A stretch of 64,000 bases of DNA from Providencia sp. PROV188 (GCF_027595165.1 NZ_CP097291.1:3596001-3660000), one strand, 5' to 3'; shown: positions 21,721-32,600, numbered from the stretch's first letter. Numbers and translations are program-made. The notes: generated from the sequence alone by a model not told the origin.

Positions 21721-23049
21721 TTATTTTGGCGCTGCTTGCAGCGGATTCGCTAAAAAGTACTGACGTAACCCTTGGTGAATACCATCAGCCACTTTTTCTT
21801 GATAATCATTGGACTTCAATAGCTGCTCTTCGGATGTATTACTGATAAACCCAGTTTCCACTAAAATGGATGGAATATCGGGAGAACGTAGTACGCCAAG
21901 GCTCGCATGTTCTGGCGTTTTCTTATGAATATTACCAATTTTTCTGAGCTGCTGAATGACATGAACGGCAACATCGTAACCCACACGTTGTGAGTGCCCA
22001 AACTGTAAATCCAATACCGCTTGGCTTAAATACGGATCTGCACCACTAAGTGCGTCACCCGCCCCACCAAGAAGTTCAGATTGTTTTTCACGTTGCTCCA
22101 ACCAACTACCTAATTCACTGTTTGCTCGGCGATTAGATAGTACCCAAACGGATGCCCCACGAGCGCTACTGTTTGGTGCTGAATCAGCATGAATAGAAAC
22201 CAGCATGTTGGCGCCTTTCTTACGAGCAACGTCTGAACGACCGCTGACGGAAATAAAATAGTCTCCGTCCCTTGTCATTACAGGCTTAAACATCGGATCT
22301 GCATCCAGTTTTTGATACAATTTACGCGCCACACTTAGTGTCACGTCTTTTTCTTTATAACCGTTTTTACCAATCGCACCTGGGTCTTTTCCACCATGAC
22401 CCGCATCAATCGCAATCACCACCTGCTTAGTGCCTTTTGGCAAGGTTTTGGTTGGTGTTGCAGGGGTTGATGGCGTGGTCGATGACGCCGCCGCTGGCGC
22501 ATTCATTTTTAATGGTTTTTCTTGCACGGGCTGAACGGGCTGCGAATTACGTGTAGATGGCGTTGCCGTCGGCTGAGCTGGCATCACAGTATTATTATAT
22601 GAATTTGATGTCTGTCCTTTACCTGTTGATACAGTAAAGACAACTTGGTATTGACCTGATACCTGCTGAACAACCGCTTTAGTTTTTGCCGCTTGAGAAA
22701 GCTCAAGAACGATACGTTTGTGCTGGCTATCAGGTGCTTGGCTAGCGCGAACTTGCTTCACCAAGTCCCCTTTCGGTAGCTTAAGTGGTAAGCCAATAAT
22801 TTCACCACGTTGCTGAACATCAATCACTAAGCGTTCTGGTGAGTGCAACGGGAAGTAGGAATAATCAGGCTTTCCATCAACAAATGTTAATGTCACTTGC
22901 GCCTGTGAAGGGCTATTACTAACTTGAATATTAGAGAGAGATGCAGCTTTGGCGGTTGATGTCACCAGAGCCAGAGCAAACATCATCAATAATAAGAAAA
23001 GAGAAAAAATACCCTTGGTAGTTATTCTGTTCATCGATGCATTCATCAT
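21721..23049 (-). CDS. amiB: N-acetylmuramoyl-L-alanine amidase AmiB
   Basis: A 442-residue periplasmic amidase that cleaves the peptide from MurNAc during septum splitting; in E. coli it is activated by EnvC. A signal peptide (GIFSLFLLLMMFALALVTSTAKA, about 13-35) is followed by an AMIN domain (about 38-140, septal targeting), a Pro/Thr-rich linker, and an amidase_3 domain with zinc-site motifs AIDAGHGGKDPGAIG, SIHADSAPN and LVETGFISN. It lacks C-terminal LysM repeats. It is 12 bases upstream of mutL in one operon. Confidence 0.94.
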   Translation of the reverse strand: MMNASMNRITTKGIFSLFLLLMMFALALVTSTAKAASLSNIQVSNSPSQAQVTLTFVDGKPDYSYFPLHSPERLVIDVQQRGEIIGLPLKLPKGDLVKQVRASQAPDSQHKRIVLELSQAAKTKAVVQQVSGQYQVVFTVSTGKGQTSNSYNNTVMPAQPTATPSTRNSQPVQPVQEKPLKMNAPAAASSTTPSTPATPTKTLPKGTKQVVIAIDAGHGGKDPGAIGKNGYKEKDVTLSVARKLYQKLDADPMFKPVMTRDGDYFISVSGRSDVARKKGANMLVSIHADSAPNSSARGASVWVLSNRRANSELGSWLEQREKQSELLGGAGDALSGADPYLSQAVLDLQFGHSQRVGYDVAVHVIQQLRKIGNIHKKTPEHASLGVLRSPDIPSILVETGFISNTSEEQLLKSNDYQEKVADGIHQGLRQYFLANPLQAAPK

Positions 23050-23063
23050 GAGCTATATGTTCC

Positions 23064-23528
23064 TTAGAATACCGTTAACGCTTCCAATAACGACTCTCCG
23101 GTTGTCGAAAAAGCGACAACCCGAGCCTGACGCCCTTCATCTTGATAGGTTAAATGGATCTCCAGATCCGCTTCAGGTAAGAAGCCTTTACCCTGCTGTG
23201 GCCATTCCACTAAACAAACTGAGTTGTCTGAAAAATAGTCGCGGATCCCCATAAACTCAAGTTCTTCAGGATCGGCTAAGCGATACAGATCAAAGTGAAA
23301 AACGTGTCTATCCGCTAATTCATAAGGCTCAACGAGTGTATAGGTTGGGCTTTTTACATGGCCTTGATGGCCCAATGCTTGTAAAAATCCACGACTAAAT
23401 GTGGTTTTTCCTGCACCTAAATCGCCATACAGGTTAATAACTGCGCCTTGTTTACAGGCCATAGCGATCGTGCGCCCAAGCGCGACTGTTTGCTCTTCAT
23501 TAGCAAGTTGTACTGTGCGTTCTTTCAT
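23064..23528 (-). CDS. tsaE: tRNA threonylcarbamoyladenosine biosynthesis ATPase TsaE
   Basis: A 154-residue P-loop ATPase of the TsaBDE complex that makes t6A37 in tRNAs reading ANN codons. The Walker A motif is GDLGAGKT (residues 35-42); [35 protein letters not shown] and [11 protein letters not shown] are family signatures. ATG at 23528 is preferred to a TTG 15 bases upstream. It heads the tsaE-amiB-mutL-miaA run. In E. coli nnr overlaps this gene; here no nnr frame precedes it. Confidence 0.95.
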   Translation of the reverse strand: MKERTVQLANEEQTVALGRTIAMACKQGAVINLYGDLGAGKTTFSRGFLQALGHQGHVKSPTYTLVEPYELADRHVFHFDLYRLADPEELEFMGIRDYFSDNSVCLVEWPQQGKGFLPEADLEIHLTYQDEGRQARVVAFSTTGESLLEALTVF

Positions 23529-23742
23529 AGTTAGCGAAGCCAATTATAATGATAAAATTCATTCAATATTGATATTAACGCCTATTTTAACTCAAGCAGA
23601 TCTATTTGTGTTATTTAACATTGTTGGAACATCGAGATCGGACATTTCCGAGCAAGATCGTGCCAACGCGATCCGTAGATTTTGAGAAATCCAATGATCG
23701 TGTTAGAGTGCCTGCGAATCCACTTTTACCTAGATATTTCCC

Positions 23743-24900
23743 ATGTCCACACGCCTCGATCTCGACCTTCTTGCCCAAAATATTAAACAATGGGGCATCG
23801 ATGCTGGCTTTCAACAAGTCGGTATTTGCGATACGGATCTTACCCTTGAAGAACCCAAGCTCCAAGCATGGCTGGATAAACAATATCATGGAGAAATGGA
23901 GTGGATGAAGCGCCATGGTATGATGCGGGCGAGACCCCATGAATTACACCCCGGCACACTGCGTGTCATTAGTGTTCGAATGAACTACCTTCCTGCTAAG
24001 GCAGCTTTTGCCAGCACGCTAAACAATCCAGAACTAGGCTATGTCAGCCGCTACGCCCTTGGTCGCGATTATCATAAGCTATTAAAAAAACGCTTAAAAG
24101 TGCTTAGTGATCGGATCCTCGAGTATTGCAGCCAGTTTGAATGCTCCGATGATTTGAATTTTCGCCCTTTTGTTGACTCGGCACCTATCCTAGAACGCCC
24201 GCTTGCTGTCAAAGCGGGTTTAGGCTGGACGGGTAAGCACTCACTGGTGCTTAACCAACATTCAGGCTCATGGTTTTTCCTTGGCGAATTGCTTGTCAAT
24301 CTTCCTCTACCCGTTGATCAACCCGTTGAAGAGCAGTGCGGGCGCTGCGTTGCTTGTATGACAACTTGCCCAACGGGTGCAATTGTCGAGCCTTATACTG
24401 TTGATGCAAGGCGCTGTATTTCCTATCTAACCATTGAACTCGATAGTGCGATCCCCGAAGAGTTTCGCCCTCTAATGGGTAATCGGATTTATGGCTGTGA
24501 TGACTGCCAACTTATCTGCCCGTGGAATCGCTTTTCTCAGTTGACGGATGAAGAGGATTTTAGCCCTAGAGCCGCATTGCATACGCCGGAGCTATTGGAT
24601 CTTTTTTCATGGGACGAAGAGAAATTTCTCCGTATTACGGAAGGATCGGCGATTCGCCGTATCGGCTATATAAAATGGCTACGTAATATCAGCGTTGCTT
24701 TGGGTAATGCGCCCTATCAAGATAATATTATTCTCGCATTACAGAGTCGTCTTGGGATCAACCCTATGTTAGACGAGCACTTCCAATGGTCGATTGGACA
24801 ACAACTCAAGCGTCGAGAAGAAAACCAAGTCACAATTCAAACTTCGCAACAAAAACGTCTTGTTCGGGCAATTACTAAAGGTTTACCCCGAGACGCCTAA
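23743..24900 (+). CDS. queG: Epoxyqueuosine reductase QueG
   Basis: A 385-residue cobalamin- and iron-sulfur-dependent enzyme that reduces epoxyqueuosine to queuosine in tRNA anticodons. The corrinoid-binding N-terminal part contains RPFVDSAPILERPLAVKAGLG. Two [4Fe-4S] motifs follow: CGRCVACMTTCPTGAI and CDDCQLICPWN. A C-terminal HEAT-like region follows (RIGYIKWLRNISVALGNAPY). It diverges from tsaE with 214 bases between starts. Confidence 0.95.
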   Translation: MSTRLDLDLLAQNIKQWGIDAGFQQVGICDTDLTLEEPKLQAWLDKQYHGEMEWMKRHGMMRARPHELHPGTLRVISVRMNYLPAKAAFASTLNNPELGYVSRYALGRDYHKLLKKRLKVLSDRILEYCSQFECSDDLNFRPFVDSAPILERPLAVKAGLGWTGKHSLVLNQHSGSWFFLGELLVNLPLPVDQPVEEQCGRCVACMTTCPTGAIVEPYTVDARRCISYLTIELDSAIPEEFRPLMGNRIYGCDDCQLICPWNRFSQLTDEEDFSPRAALHTPELLDLFSWDEEKFLRITEGSAIRRIGYIKWLRNISVALGNAPYQDNIILALQSRLGINPMLDEHFQWSIGQQLKRREENQVTIQTSQQKRLVRAITKGLPRDA

Positions 24901-25602
24901 AAAAAGTCCAGCCTTATATCCTAATCTATCAATTGTCAAACTGATGTGAATAAAATAAAAAAGTGCTTACCCGACAATAGGTAAAGGATTTGCAAGTTGT
25001 GCTAAGCACATTTTGAAGAAATAGTTTTTTACTTTAATTTCAATGAATTAAAAATAAAATTAATAATATTCATTTTGTGATAATCAAAAATTAACCAATA
25101 ACTAACCTGTGGATAACTCTGTGCAGCAAAGTATTTCTGCCTAGGATAAAACGAACCTAGCCCTACTCAGGTTGTGGATAACTTTCTCATGGAGAGAAGT
25201 AATAAAAAAACGCTGAATTTTAGTTAACTAACTAAAGTAAAGTTATCAAAAAGCCAGGTTAATAAGATATTTTAACTGAACCGGTGAAAATAGGATTTTT
25301 TACCTTTTACTCGAACGTTCGCCATTTTAGCTGAAGTTCTTATAGGATGCCCTATTGCTAAGGGGTGGCTATTCTATGGCTCCCCGTCTATTAATGCAAG
25401 CAAAAAACTCACTTGGATCCTAAAAAGATCATAAATAATAAAAGGATCGTGGGCAAGGAAGGTAAAAGCTGCTTTTGTGTAAATAATGAACGCTAAAAGG
25501 CGAATAAGTATTAACGCGTAAGCACAAAACTAGCGTTTAATAGAATGTTTATTAGGGGATAATACAGAAAGAAAAACAAAAAAAAATTGAGAGGTAAAAA
25601 TT
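24901..25602. other. Gene-free 700-base region with three consensus DnaA boxes; positional equivalent of datA
   Basis: No credible gene on either strand. Three perfect TTATNCACA boxes lie on the minus strand: TTATTCACA at 24945-24953, TTATCCACA at 25108-25116 and at 25173-25181. ATTTACACA at 25476-25484 matches with one error. An IHF-like sequence AATCAAAAATTAA (one mismatch to the core consensus) is at 25082-25094, next to the second box. E. coli datA, a DnaA-box cluster with an IHF site that promotes DnaA-ATP hydrolysis, lies at the same place between queG and the glyVXY tRNA cluster. Function here is inferred from synteny and motifs. Confidence 0.7.
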
Positions 25603-25678
<76 letters not shown>

Positions 25679-25734
25679 ATTTGGTGGGTACTGCTTTTGC
25701 TAAAAACTATTATAACTAAAGCACTAAGAAAGTT

Positions 25735-25810
<76 letters not shown>

Positions 25811-25850
25811 ATTCCGAAAATAGTGCTCTAGCTAAAACATCAAGAAAATT

Positions 25851-25926
<76 letters not shown>

Positions 25927-25987
25927 ATAACCAATTCTTGGTGCCTTAATCGTGCCAATAAAATCACAAAAACTTCATCGGTACGGG

Positions 25988-26021
25988 GAGCGCATTATAC
26001 GAGAAATTAAGATACTAGCAA
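25988..26021 (-). promoter_or_regulatory. Stable-RNA promoter of the tRNA-Gly cluster
   Basis: On the minus strand TTGCTA (26016-26021), 16 bases, then TATAAT (25994-25999), then the GC-rich discriminator GCGCTCCCC. Such discriminators are typical of stringently controlled stable-RNA promoters. It lies about 70 bases upstream of the first tRNA. Confidence 0.8.
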
Positions 26022-26148
26022 GCGTTTGAACTCAAATTTTTTATTTTTTTGTTCGTTTGATGATAAAACAATCATAGTGATGATTTTGTCGTCGCCGTTT
26101 GTTAAATAAGCATTTCAAGGTGTTAAGTTTGTTAACCTTAGCGCCTTT

Positions 26149-26556
26149 TTATGATGAATTGACCCAATCCTCTAATCTTAAACCATCAACCCTTTCAAAC
26201 TCGCGAGTATTATTTGTAACGACGATAAGCCCTTTGCTTCTAGCGTGAGCCGCTATGTGTAGATCATTTTCCCCGATTTTTTTACCTTGTTTTTCGAGAT
26301 TTGCTCGAATATCACCGTAATGACAAGCGGCCGCTTCATCATAAGGCAACACGCAAAGCCGAGAAACGAAATCATTAACAACAGCTAAATTTCGTTCTGG
26401 ATTCATGCTTTTTTCTGCACCAAAAACCAGCTCTGCTAACGTAATTGTTGAAATTGCCAATTGGTCAGCATGCTGGTTAAACTTTGGTAATAATGCTGCA
26501 GGTCGTCGTTTGATGGTGAAAATAACAATATTAGTATCAAGCAAGTATTTAATCAT
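26149..26556 (-). CDS. vapC: Type II toxin VapC (PIN-domain ribonuclease)
   Basis: A 135-residue PIN-domain protein resembling the MvpT/VapC toxins of Shigella and Salmonella, which cleave initiator tRNA in the anticodon loop. Acidic residues of the active site are seen in LLDTNIVIF (D7), ITLAELVFGAEKS (E42) and GENDLHIAAHA (D near 97), with the family ending VVTNNTREFERVDGLRLEDW. It overlaps the end of vapB by 8 bases, which is typical of toxin-antitoxin pairs. The frame is intact, so the toxin is probably functional. Confidence 0.92.
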   Translation of the reverse strand: MIKYLLDTNIVIFTIKRRPAALLPKFNQHADQLAISTITLAELVFGAEKSMNPERNLAVVNDFVSRLCVLPYDEAAACHYGDIRANLEKQGKKIGENDLHIAAHARSKGLIVVTNNTREFERVDGLRLEDWVNSS

Positions 26557-26791
26557 CGAAAGATTCTCTTGGGGTAGGAACTTGCTCTGCTCTCGAAACT
26601 AAAAAATCATCCGTGGCCGAAGTTTCCGTTAAAAAGAAGCTATCCCACGTATTTTGCAGTGGTGTAATAATACGCTCTTTACCTTTCATTCTAACGGTGA
26701 CTTCTTTCACATCATCAGGAAACCGTAACTCTGCGGGTAAACGAACATTTTGAGTCCGATTACTCATAAAAACCTTACTGTGTAGGATCAT
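26549..26791 (-). CDS. vapB: Antitoxin VapB
   Basis: An 80-residue antitoxin. The N-terminal AbrB/SpoVT-like DNA-binding part contains SNRTQNVRLPAELRFPDDVK, followed by RIITPLQNTWDSFF and an acidic tail that would neutralise VapC. The start at 26791 is set by AGGAGG seven to eight bases upstream; longer readings of the frame run into the promoter. It probably autorepresses through the inverted repeat at 26801-26844. Confidence 0.9.
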   Translation of the reverse strand: MILHSKVFMSNRTQNVRLPAELRFPDDVKEVTVRMKGKERIITPLQNTWDSFFLTETSATDDFLVSRAEQVPTPRESFDD

Positions 26792-26800
26792 GATGATTCC

Positions 26801-26853
26801 TCCTAAATAGTGCCATATAGCTTGAGTATATAGCACCATTAGGATTGCTGCAA
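26801..26853 (-). promoter_or_regulatory. vapBC promoter with overlapping operator palindrome
   Basis: Minus-strand sigma70 promoter: TTGCAG (26848-26853), 17 bases, TATACT (26825-26830). An imperfect inverted repeat with arms at 26801-26819 and 26827-26844 covers the -10 element and spacer. This is the expected layout for autorepression by a VapBC complex. Confidence 0.75.
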
Positions 26854-26874
26854 TATTGAGCACTTTAGAGCAAG

Positions 26875-27417
26875 TTATTTAATAAACGTTTCTCGGTAAT
26901 ATACCAGCTCAGCGATTGATTCGCGGATATCATCCAGCGCTTGGTGGGTATTTTTCTTTGAGAATCCGGCGAGGATCTCAGGCTTCCAGCGGCGGGCTAA
27001 CTCTTTTAATGTACTCACATCAAGATAGCGGTAGTGAAAATAGCTTTCTAACTCTGGCATATAATTAAATAAGAAACGGCGGTCTTGCCCTACGCTATTC
27101 CCACAAATAGGCGATGCGCCTTTTGGTACCCATTTCTCTAAAAATTCAATGGTCGCCAGCTCTGCTTCACGCTCACCAATAGAACTTTTACGAATACGCT
27201 CGACTAAGCCGCTATTAGTATGGGTGTTTACATTCCACTCATCCATCAATGCCAACTGCTCTTCGGTTTGGTGTACCGCGATAACAGGGCCTTCGGCTAA
27301 GATATTCAAGTTACTGTCAGTCACAATAGTAGCTATTTCAATAATACGATCACGAATAGGATCGAGCCCGGTCATTTCTAAATCGATCCAAATTAAATTA
27401 TTCTCATTCTTTTGCAT
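26875..27417 (-). CDS. orn: Oligoribonuclease
   Basis: A 180-residue DEDDh-family 3'-5' exoribonuclease that finishes degradation of 2-5 nt RNAs, including pGpG from cyclic-di-GMP. The catalytic acids are D12 and E14 in [11 protein letters not shown], with the third and the histidine in [11 protein letters not shown]. Length equals the E. coli enzyme. It is divergent from rsgA, as in E. coli. The vapBC pair has been placed between it and the tRNA-Gly cluster. Confidence 0.97.
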   Translation of the reverse strand: MQKNENNLIWIDLEMTGLDPIRDRIIEIATIVTDSNLNILAEGPVIAVHQTEEQLALMDEWNVNTHTNSGLVERIRKSSIGEREAELATIEFLEKWVPKGASPICGNSVGQDRRFLFNYMPELESYFHYRYLDVSTLKELARRWKPEILAGFSKKNTHQALDDIRESIAELVYYRETFIK

Positions 27418-27491
27418 GATATGCCCTAACTGAATACGGTGGAGTTAAGGTATGATAACACCCTTCGTTCTATCCGTTATAGGTATGTTGT

Positions 27492-27520
27492 TTTTCAATA
27501 ATATCCCTATCGGTTATAAT
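27492..27520 (+). promoter_or_regulatory. rsgA promoter
   Basis: TTTTCA (27492-27497), a 17-base spacer, then perfect TATAAT (27515-27520). It lies 35 bases before the rsgA start codon. Confidence 0.65.
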
Positions 27521-27554
27521 ATAGACGCCAAATTATTTAAGTGAGAGAGGTCAG

Positions 27555-28607
27555 GTGGCTAAGCAGAAACTTTCGAAAGGCCAACAGCGCCGCGTGCAAG
27601 AAAATCATCAAAAAAGACTCAAAAAGCAAAAAACTATTGAGATTGATGATAGCCAATTAGGTGAGGCTCAAGAGGGCTTAGTGATTAGCCGCTTTGGTCA
27701 ACATGCGGATATTGAAGCCTCAGACGGCACTATACAGCGTTGTAACCTGCGTCGAACCATCTCATCTTTAGTGACCGGGGACAAAGTTGTCTGGCGTCCT
27801 GCGCTAAACACACAGAGTGATATCAAAGTGAACGGTATTGTCGAAGCCGTTCATGAGCGCCACTCCGTCTTAACTCGTCCTGATTATTATGATGGGTTAA
27901 AACCTATCGCCGCCAATATCGACCAAATCGTCGTGGTTTCTGCGATTTTACCTGAATTATCGCTTAATATTATCGACCGCTACTTGGTCGCCTGCGAAAC
28001 CACAGGGATCCAGCCGATTATTGTCTTAAACAAAGTTGACTTGCTAGATGAAGAAAATCGCGAGTGGGTCAGTGATTTAATGACAATTTATAGCGATATT
28101 GGCTACCAAGTGCTTGAAGTTTCCAGCCATACCGGTGAAGGCATGGAAGCACTCACTAACACGCTATCCGGTAAAGTGTCGGTCTTTGTTGGTCAATCTG
28201 GTGTCGGTAAATCCAGTTTATTGAATACGCTGTTACCTCAAAATGAGGCCGCGATCTTAGTCAATGATGTCTCTGATACCTCGGGCTTAGGGCAACACAC
28301 CACGACTGCATCCAGGCTGTACCACTTCCCACAGGGTGGTGATGTCATCGATTCACCGGGCGTGCGTGAATTTGGTCTCTGGCATCTGACAAAGGAACAA
28401 GTGACCAAAGGATTTGTCGAATTTAAAGATTACCTTGGTGGCTGTAAATTCCGCGATTGTAAACACTTAGATGACCCCGGCTGTTTACTGCGAGACGCAA
28501 TGGAAGACGGCAAAATTGCCGAATCACGCTTTGAAAACTATCACCGTATTTTAGAAAGTATGGAACAAGTTAAACTGCGTGGTAACTTTACCGCTAAAGA
28601 GAAATAA
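27555..28607 (+). CDS. rsgA: Ribosome small-subunit biogenesis GTPase RsgA
   Basis: A 350-residue circularly permuted GTPase that checks late 30S assembly. Domains: basic N-terminal tail ([19 protein letters not shown]), OB-fold (about 45-110), G domain with motif order G4-G1-G3 ([28 protein letters not shown]), and a zinc knuckle [14 protein letters not shown]. The start is GTG with GAGAGG upstream. It diverges from orn and precedes psd. Confidence 0.97.
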   Translation: MAKQKLSKGQQRRVQENHQKRLKKQKTIEIDDSQLGEAQEGLVISRFGQHADIEASDGTIQRCNLRRTISSLVTGDKVVWRPALNTQSDIKVNGIVEAVHERHSVLTRPDYYDGLKPIAANIDQIVVVSAILPELSLNIIDRYLVACETTGIQPIIVLNKVDLLDEENREWVSDLMTIYSDIGYQVLEVSSHTGEGMEALTNTLSGKVSVFVGQSGVGKSSLLNTLLPQNEAAILVNDVSDTSGLGQHTTTASRLYHFPQGGDVIDSPGVREFGLWHLTKEQVTKGFVEFKDYLGGCKFRDCKHLDDPGCLLRDAMEDGKIAESRFENYHRILESMEQVKLRGNFTAKEK

Positions 28608-28634
28608 TCCCCGAAATCAGTCTAAAATAAGTTA

Positions 28635-28646
28635 GTGAGCGCTCAC
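28635..28646. repeat. Perfect 12-base palindrome in the rsgA-psd gap
   Basis: GTGAGCGCTCAC is fully symmetric with no loop, so it reads as a protein-binding site rather than a terminator. It resembles the core of the symmetric LacI operator. No LacI-family gene is in the window. Confidence 0.4.
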
Positions 28647-28740
28647 ATTTTATCTGCTTTGTGAAATAATTCGAAAGCAGATTAGTTTCAGTTACAATAG
28701 CGCCCTTTCACTAACTTTCCTTTAAAATTCAGAGGTTAAC

Positions 28741-29634
28741 GTGCTAGATAAAATCAAAATCCGCCTGCAATTTATGCTTCCTAAACAAGGACTTACTCAA
28801 CTTGCAGGATGGTTTGCTAGTCGAAACGTCGGGTTTGTAACCCAATGGGCAATAAAGCTGTTCGCTAAAGCCTATAAAGTGAATATGAATGAAGCTCAAA
28901 AAAGTGAATTGACTGCATATTCAACCTTTAATGACTTCTTCATCCGTACGCTGAAAGATGGCGCGCGCCCAATTGTTGAAGCTGAACATCAACTTGCACA
29001 ACCTGCGGACGGTGCCGTTAGCCAATTAGGGCCTATTGATAATGACCTAATCTTTCAGGCAAAAGGTCATAACTATACGGTTGAAGCCCTGCTTGCTGGT
29101 CAATATCAGTTAGCGGATAAATTCCGTGGTGGTGATTTTATCACAACCTATTTATCCCCAAGCGACTACCACCGCGTGCATATGCCATGTGATGGCTTAT
29201 TAACAGAGATGATTTACGTCCCTGGCGATCTGTTCTCCGTTAACCCATTAACCGCAGCAAATGTGCCGAACCTATTCGCGCGTAATGAACGTTTGATCTG
29301 CGTGTTTGATACCCCATTTGGCACAATGGTGCAGATTTTAGTTGGTGCAACTATTGTAGGCAGCATTGATACGGTTTGGAGCGGTTGTGTTAACCCACAA
29401 CGTGAAGGCGTGATTAAACGTTGGACGTATCCAGCACAAGGTGAAGAAGGCGCTATCTTCCTACAAAAAGGGGAAGAAATGGGTCTATTTAAACTGGGTT
29501 CTACTGTTATTAACCTGTTTGAGCCTAACAAAATTCGCTTTAATGCTTCATTGATCCCAGGCTATGCAACCCGCATGGGTGAGCTGTTGGCTGAATCAAC
29601 GGATGAACAGCAACGCACTGAAACTGTTAGCTAA
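28741..29634 (+). CDS. psd: Phosphatidylserine decarboxylase proenzyme
   Basis: A 297-residue inner-membrane enzyme making phosphatidylethanolamine. The self-cleavage motif LGST is at residues 252-255, so Ser254 would become the pyruvoyl group, as in E. coli. Other signatures are [23 protein letters not shown] and [16 protein letters not shown]. It starts with GTG. The C-terminal tail is shorter than in E. coli (322). The mscM gene follows by 49 bases, probably one operon. Confidence 0.96.
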   Translation: MLDKIKIRLQFMLPKQGLTQLAGWFASRNVGFVTQWAIKLFAKAYKVNMNEAQKSELTAYSTFNDFFIRTLKDGARPIVEAEHQLAQPADGAVSQLGPIDNDLIFQAKGHNYTVEALLAGQYQLADKFRGGDFITTYLSPSDYHRVHMPCDGLLTEMIYVPGDLFSVNPLTAANVPNLFARNERLICVFDTPFGTMVQILVGATIVGSIDTVWSGCVNPQREGVIKRWTYPAQGEEGAIFLQKGEEMGLFKLGSTVINLFEPNKIRFNASLIPGYATRMGELLAESTDEQQRTETVS

Positions 29635-29683
29635 TCATTTAAACTATAATTAAGTTATTCTATCGCTGAAGGAGCTCCTCACT

Positions 29684-32600
29684 GTGCGTTTGATTATCAG
29701 TTTTTTACTTAGCCTGTTAATCGTTTTTTCATCCCAAGCGGCGCCAGCCTCCGCGCAAGATGAAGCACAGATTACACAGGAGCTCAAACAGCTTGATCCA
29801 AGCAAAAACCCCAAAGATGCTGAGATTGCTCAAGCGTTGCAAGGGGCATTAAGCTGGATTAATGAAGCTCGAGATGCGGACAATAAGGCAAAGTCTTACC
29901 AAGATGCTATTGATAATTTTCCTAGAATTATCAAAACAATCCGTCAAAACTTGCTCAATGAAACCGATACGCCGCCCGCTATCCCCACGAGCATTAGCTT
30001 AAGTGAACTCGAGCAGCGTATTACCCAACTCAGCAGCCAGCTACTTGATCAAGGGCGCTTGATGCAGCAAGAGCAAGACAAAGGACGCGAAATCAGCGAA
30101 TCCCTGAATCTCTTGCCACAGCAGTTATCTGAAGCACGACGCCAGTTAACGGATGCCTCAACGCGATTCCAATCGCTCAATACGCCAACGACACCGTTAG
30201 CTGAAGCCCAATATACCTTAGCTCAAGCCGAAGTAAGCGCTCGCAAATCGATTGTGAACGAGCTAGAAATGGCGCAATTATCAGCCAATAACCGCCAAGA
30301 AATTTCTCGAATGGCGCTAGAGCTTGAGAAAAAGCGTTATCAGCGCCTAGAGCTTGAACTTCAGCAACTCCGTGATTTTCAAAATACCCAACGCCAGCAA
30401 AAAGCAATATTGGCGTTAGAGCATACAGAAATGTTGGCGGAACAGGGTGAATTGACCCCGTTCTTAAAAGAACAGCTCGATATCAACCGCAAAATGTCCC
30501 AAGAGTTGACCGAGCAAGCGCAGCGCATGAGCGCGATCACCACCAACCAAGCCGAAATCTCCACCAGCATTCGAAATGCTCGACAAGCACTGTCCACTAT
30601 CCGTGAACAAGCCCAGTGGATCAGCAGTTCAAGTTCCTTAGGGGAAGCGCTTCGAACACAACTTTCTCGCCTTCCAGATATCCCTAAAAGCCAGCAACTT
30701 GACCGTGAAATGGCGGATTTACGTGTTCAACGGCTAAATTATGAAGATATGCTTGAGCGCTTATCCAAGCTCGATGTGTCGGTGCAAGAAAGTGCTAATG
30801 ATTTAAGTCCTGCCCAGTCGCAGGTTTATCAATCACTGATGAAGACCCGCAAAGAGCTATTAACCTCTCTCATTTCGGGCTTTGATGGCGAAATGTTAGA
30901 GCTGACCAAGCTCAATGTTGCAACGGGACAATTAACTGATGCACTAAAAGAGGTGAAAGACGCCTCAAACCGTTATCTATTCTGGGTCGCTGACGTCCCG
31001 CCGATTAGCATTAATTATCCGGTACTTGTGGTTACTGACATGACCCAGCTACTTTCACTGGATACTCTCTCCCAGCTAACGGGCGCACTACAAGTGATGG
31101 TCACTAGCCAAGACTCGTTCTTATACCTGCTAGGTTCCATTATCTTAGTGATTTTCAGTGTCAGCACGCGCCGCCATTATCAAGCATTCTTAGACCGCTC
31201 GAGTCTACGCATTGGTAAAGTCACACAAGACCGTTTCTATTTAACCGTTCGTACTATTTTCTGGTCGATTATTGTCGCACTTCCTCTTCCAATGATGTGG
31301 TCTGCCATTGGTTATGGCTTACAAAGTGCATGGCAATACCCGATGGCAGCGGCCATTGGCTACGGCGTTAGCGCAACCACCCCGCTGCTCTGGCTGTTTA
31401 TGATCAGTGAAACATTCTCACGCCCAACCGGGCTGTTCATTTCCCACTTTGGTTGGGATAAAGACGCGGTTAAGCGCGCAATGCGCCATTATCGATTAGC
31501 CATTTTTGTGATTGTGCCGTTAGTGATGGCAATCATCACCTTTGAACATTACAGCGAAAGAGAGTTCTCCGCGACCTTAGGCCGCCTCTGCTTCTTAGTG
31601 CTGTGCGTCGCATTAAGCCTAATTACCAACAACTTACGCCGTTCTAAAATTCCATTGTATTTGGACAGGCACGGCTCCGGTGAAAACTTAGTTAATACCG
31701 CATTATGGTGGCTCATTTTCATTGCGCCGGTGATTGCTGCATTTTTCTCCGTATTAGGTTATTTCTCAACGTCTCAAGCACTACTAGCGCGGCTCGAAAC
31801 CTCTGTTGCGATTTGGTTTGTGATTTTAATTGTTTATCACACAATCCAGCGCTGGATGTCGATGCAGCGCCGCAAACTCGCCTTCGAGCGAGCAAAACAG
31901 CGCCGTGCGGAGATCTTAGCCCAGCGAGCTAAAGGGGAAGAAGACTCTCAATTACCCAATGCTAGCGGTGAAGGGAATATTGATATCGAAGAGCAGGTTC
32001 TTGACCTTGATACTATCAGTTCCCAATCAGTTGGATTGGTACGCTCCATTCTGACTATGATAGCGCTGGTCTCGTTAATCTGGCTGTGGTCCGAATTACA
32101 TACCGCATTTTCATTCCTTGAAAATATTCGCCTGTGGGATGTAACCTCATCCATCAATGGAGTCGAAACCGTTCAAGCCATCACAATGGGGTCGATTTTC
32201 ATCGCTATTTTGGTGATTATCGTTACTGCACAGCTCGTCAGAAACTTGCCTGCACTATTAGAACTGGCGGTTCTTCAGCATCTCGATTTAACACCGGGTA
32301 CCGGTTATGCCATCAGTACCTTGACCAAGTACAGCATCACCATCATCGGAACTATTGTCGGTTTCTCAATGCTGGGGATCGACTGGTCAAAACTGCAGTG
32401 GCTTATTGCTGCAATGGGGGTCGGGCTCGGGTTTGGTTTACAAGAAATTTTCGCCAATATTATCTCTGGCTTGATGATCCTGTTTGAAAAACCGATCCGT
32501 ATCGGCGATACGGTCACTATCCGTAACTTAACCGGTAGTATCACTAAGATTAATACCCGCGCCACTACCTTAACGGACTGGGATAGAAAAGAGATTATTG

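Noticed and set aside
23606-23908. 100-codon open frame overlapping the start of queG
   Set aside because: It overlaps the well-supported queG coding start in another frame and lacks any family likeness. It is not an nnr remnant.
24901-25602. Possible chromosomal replication origin, given several DnaA boxes in AT-rich DNA
   Set aside because: The flanking genes are those of E. coli datA, not of oriC (mnmG-mioC). There is no array of GATC sites or AT-rich 13-mers.
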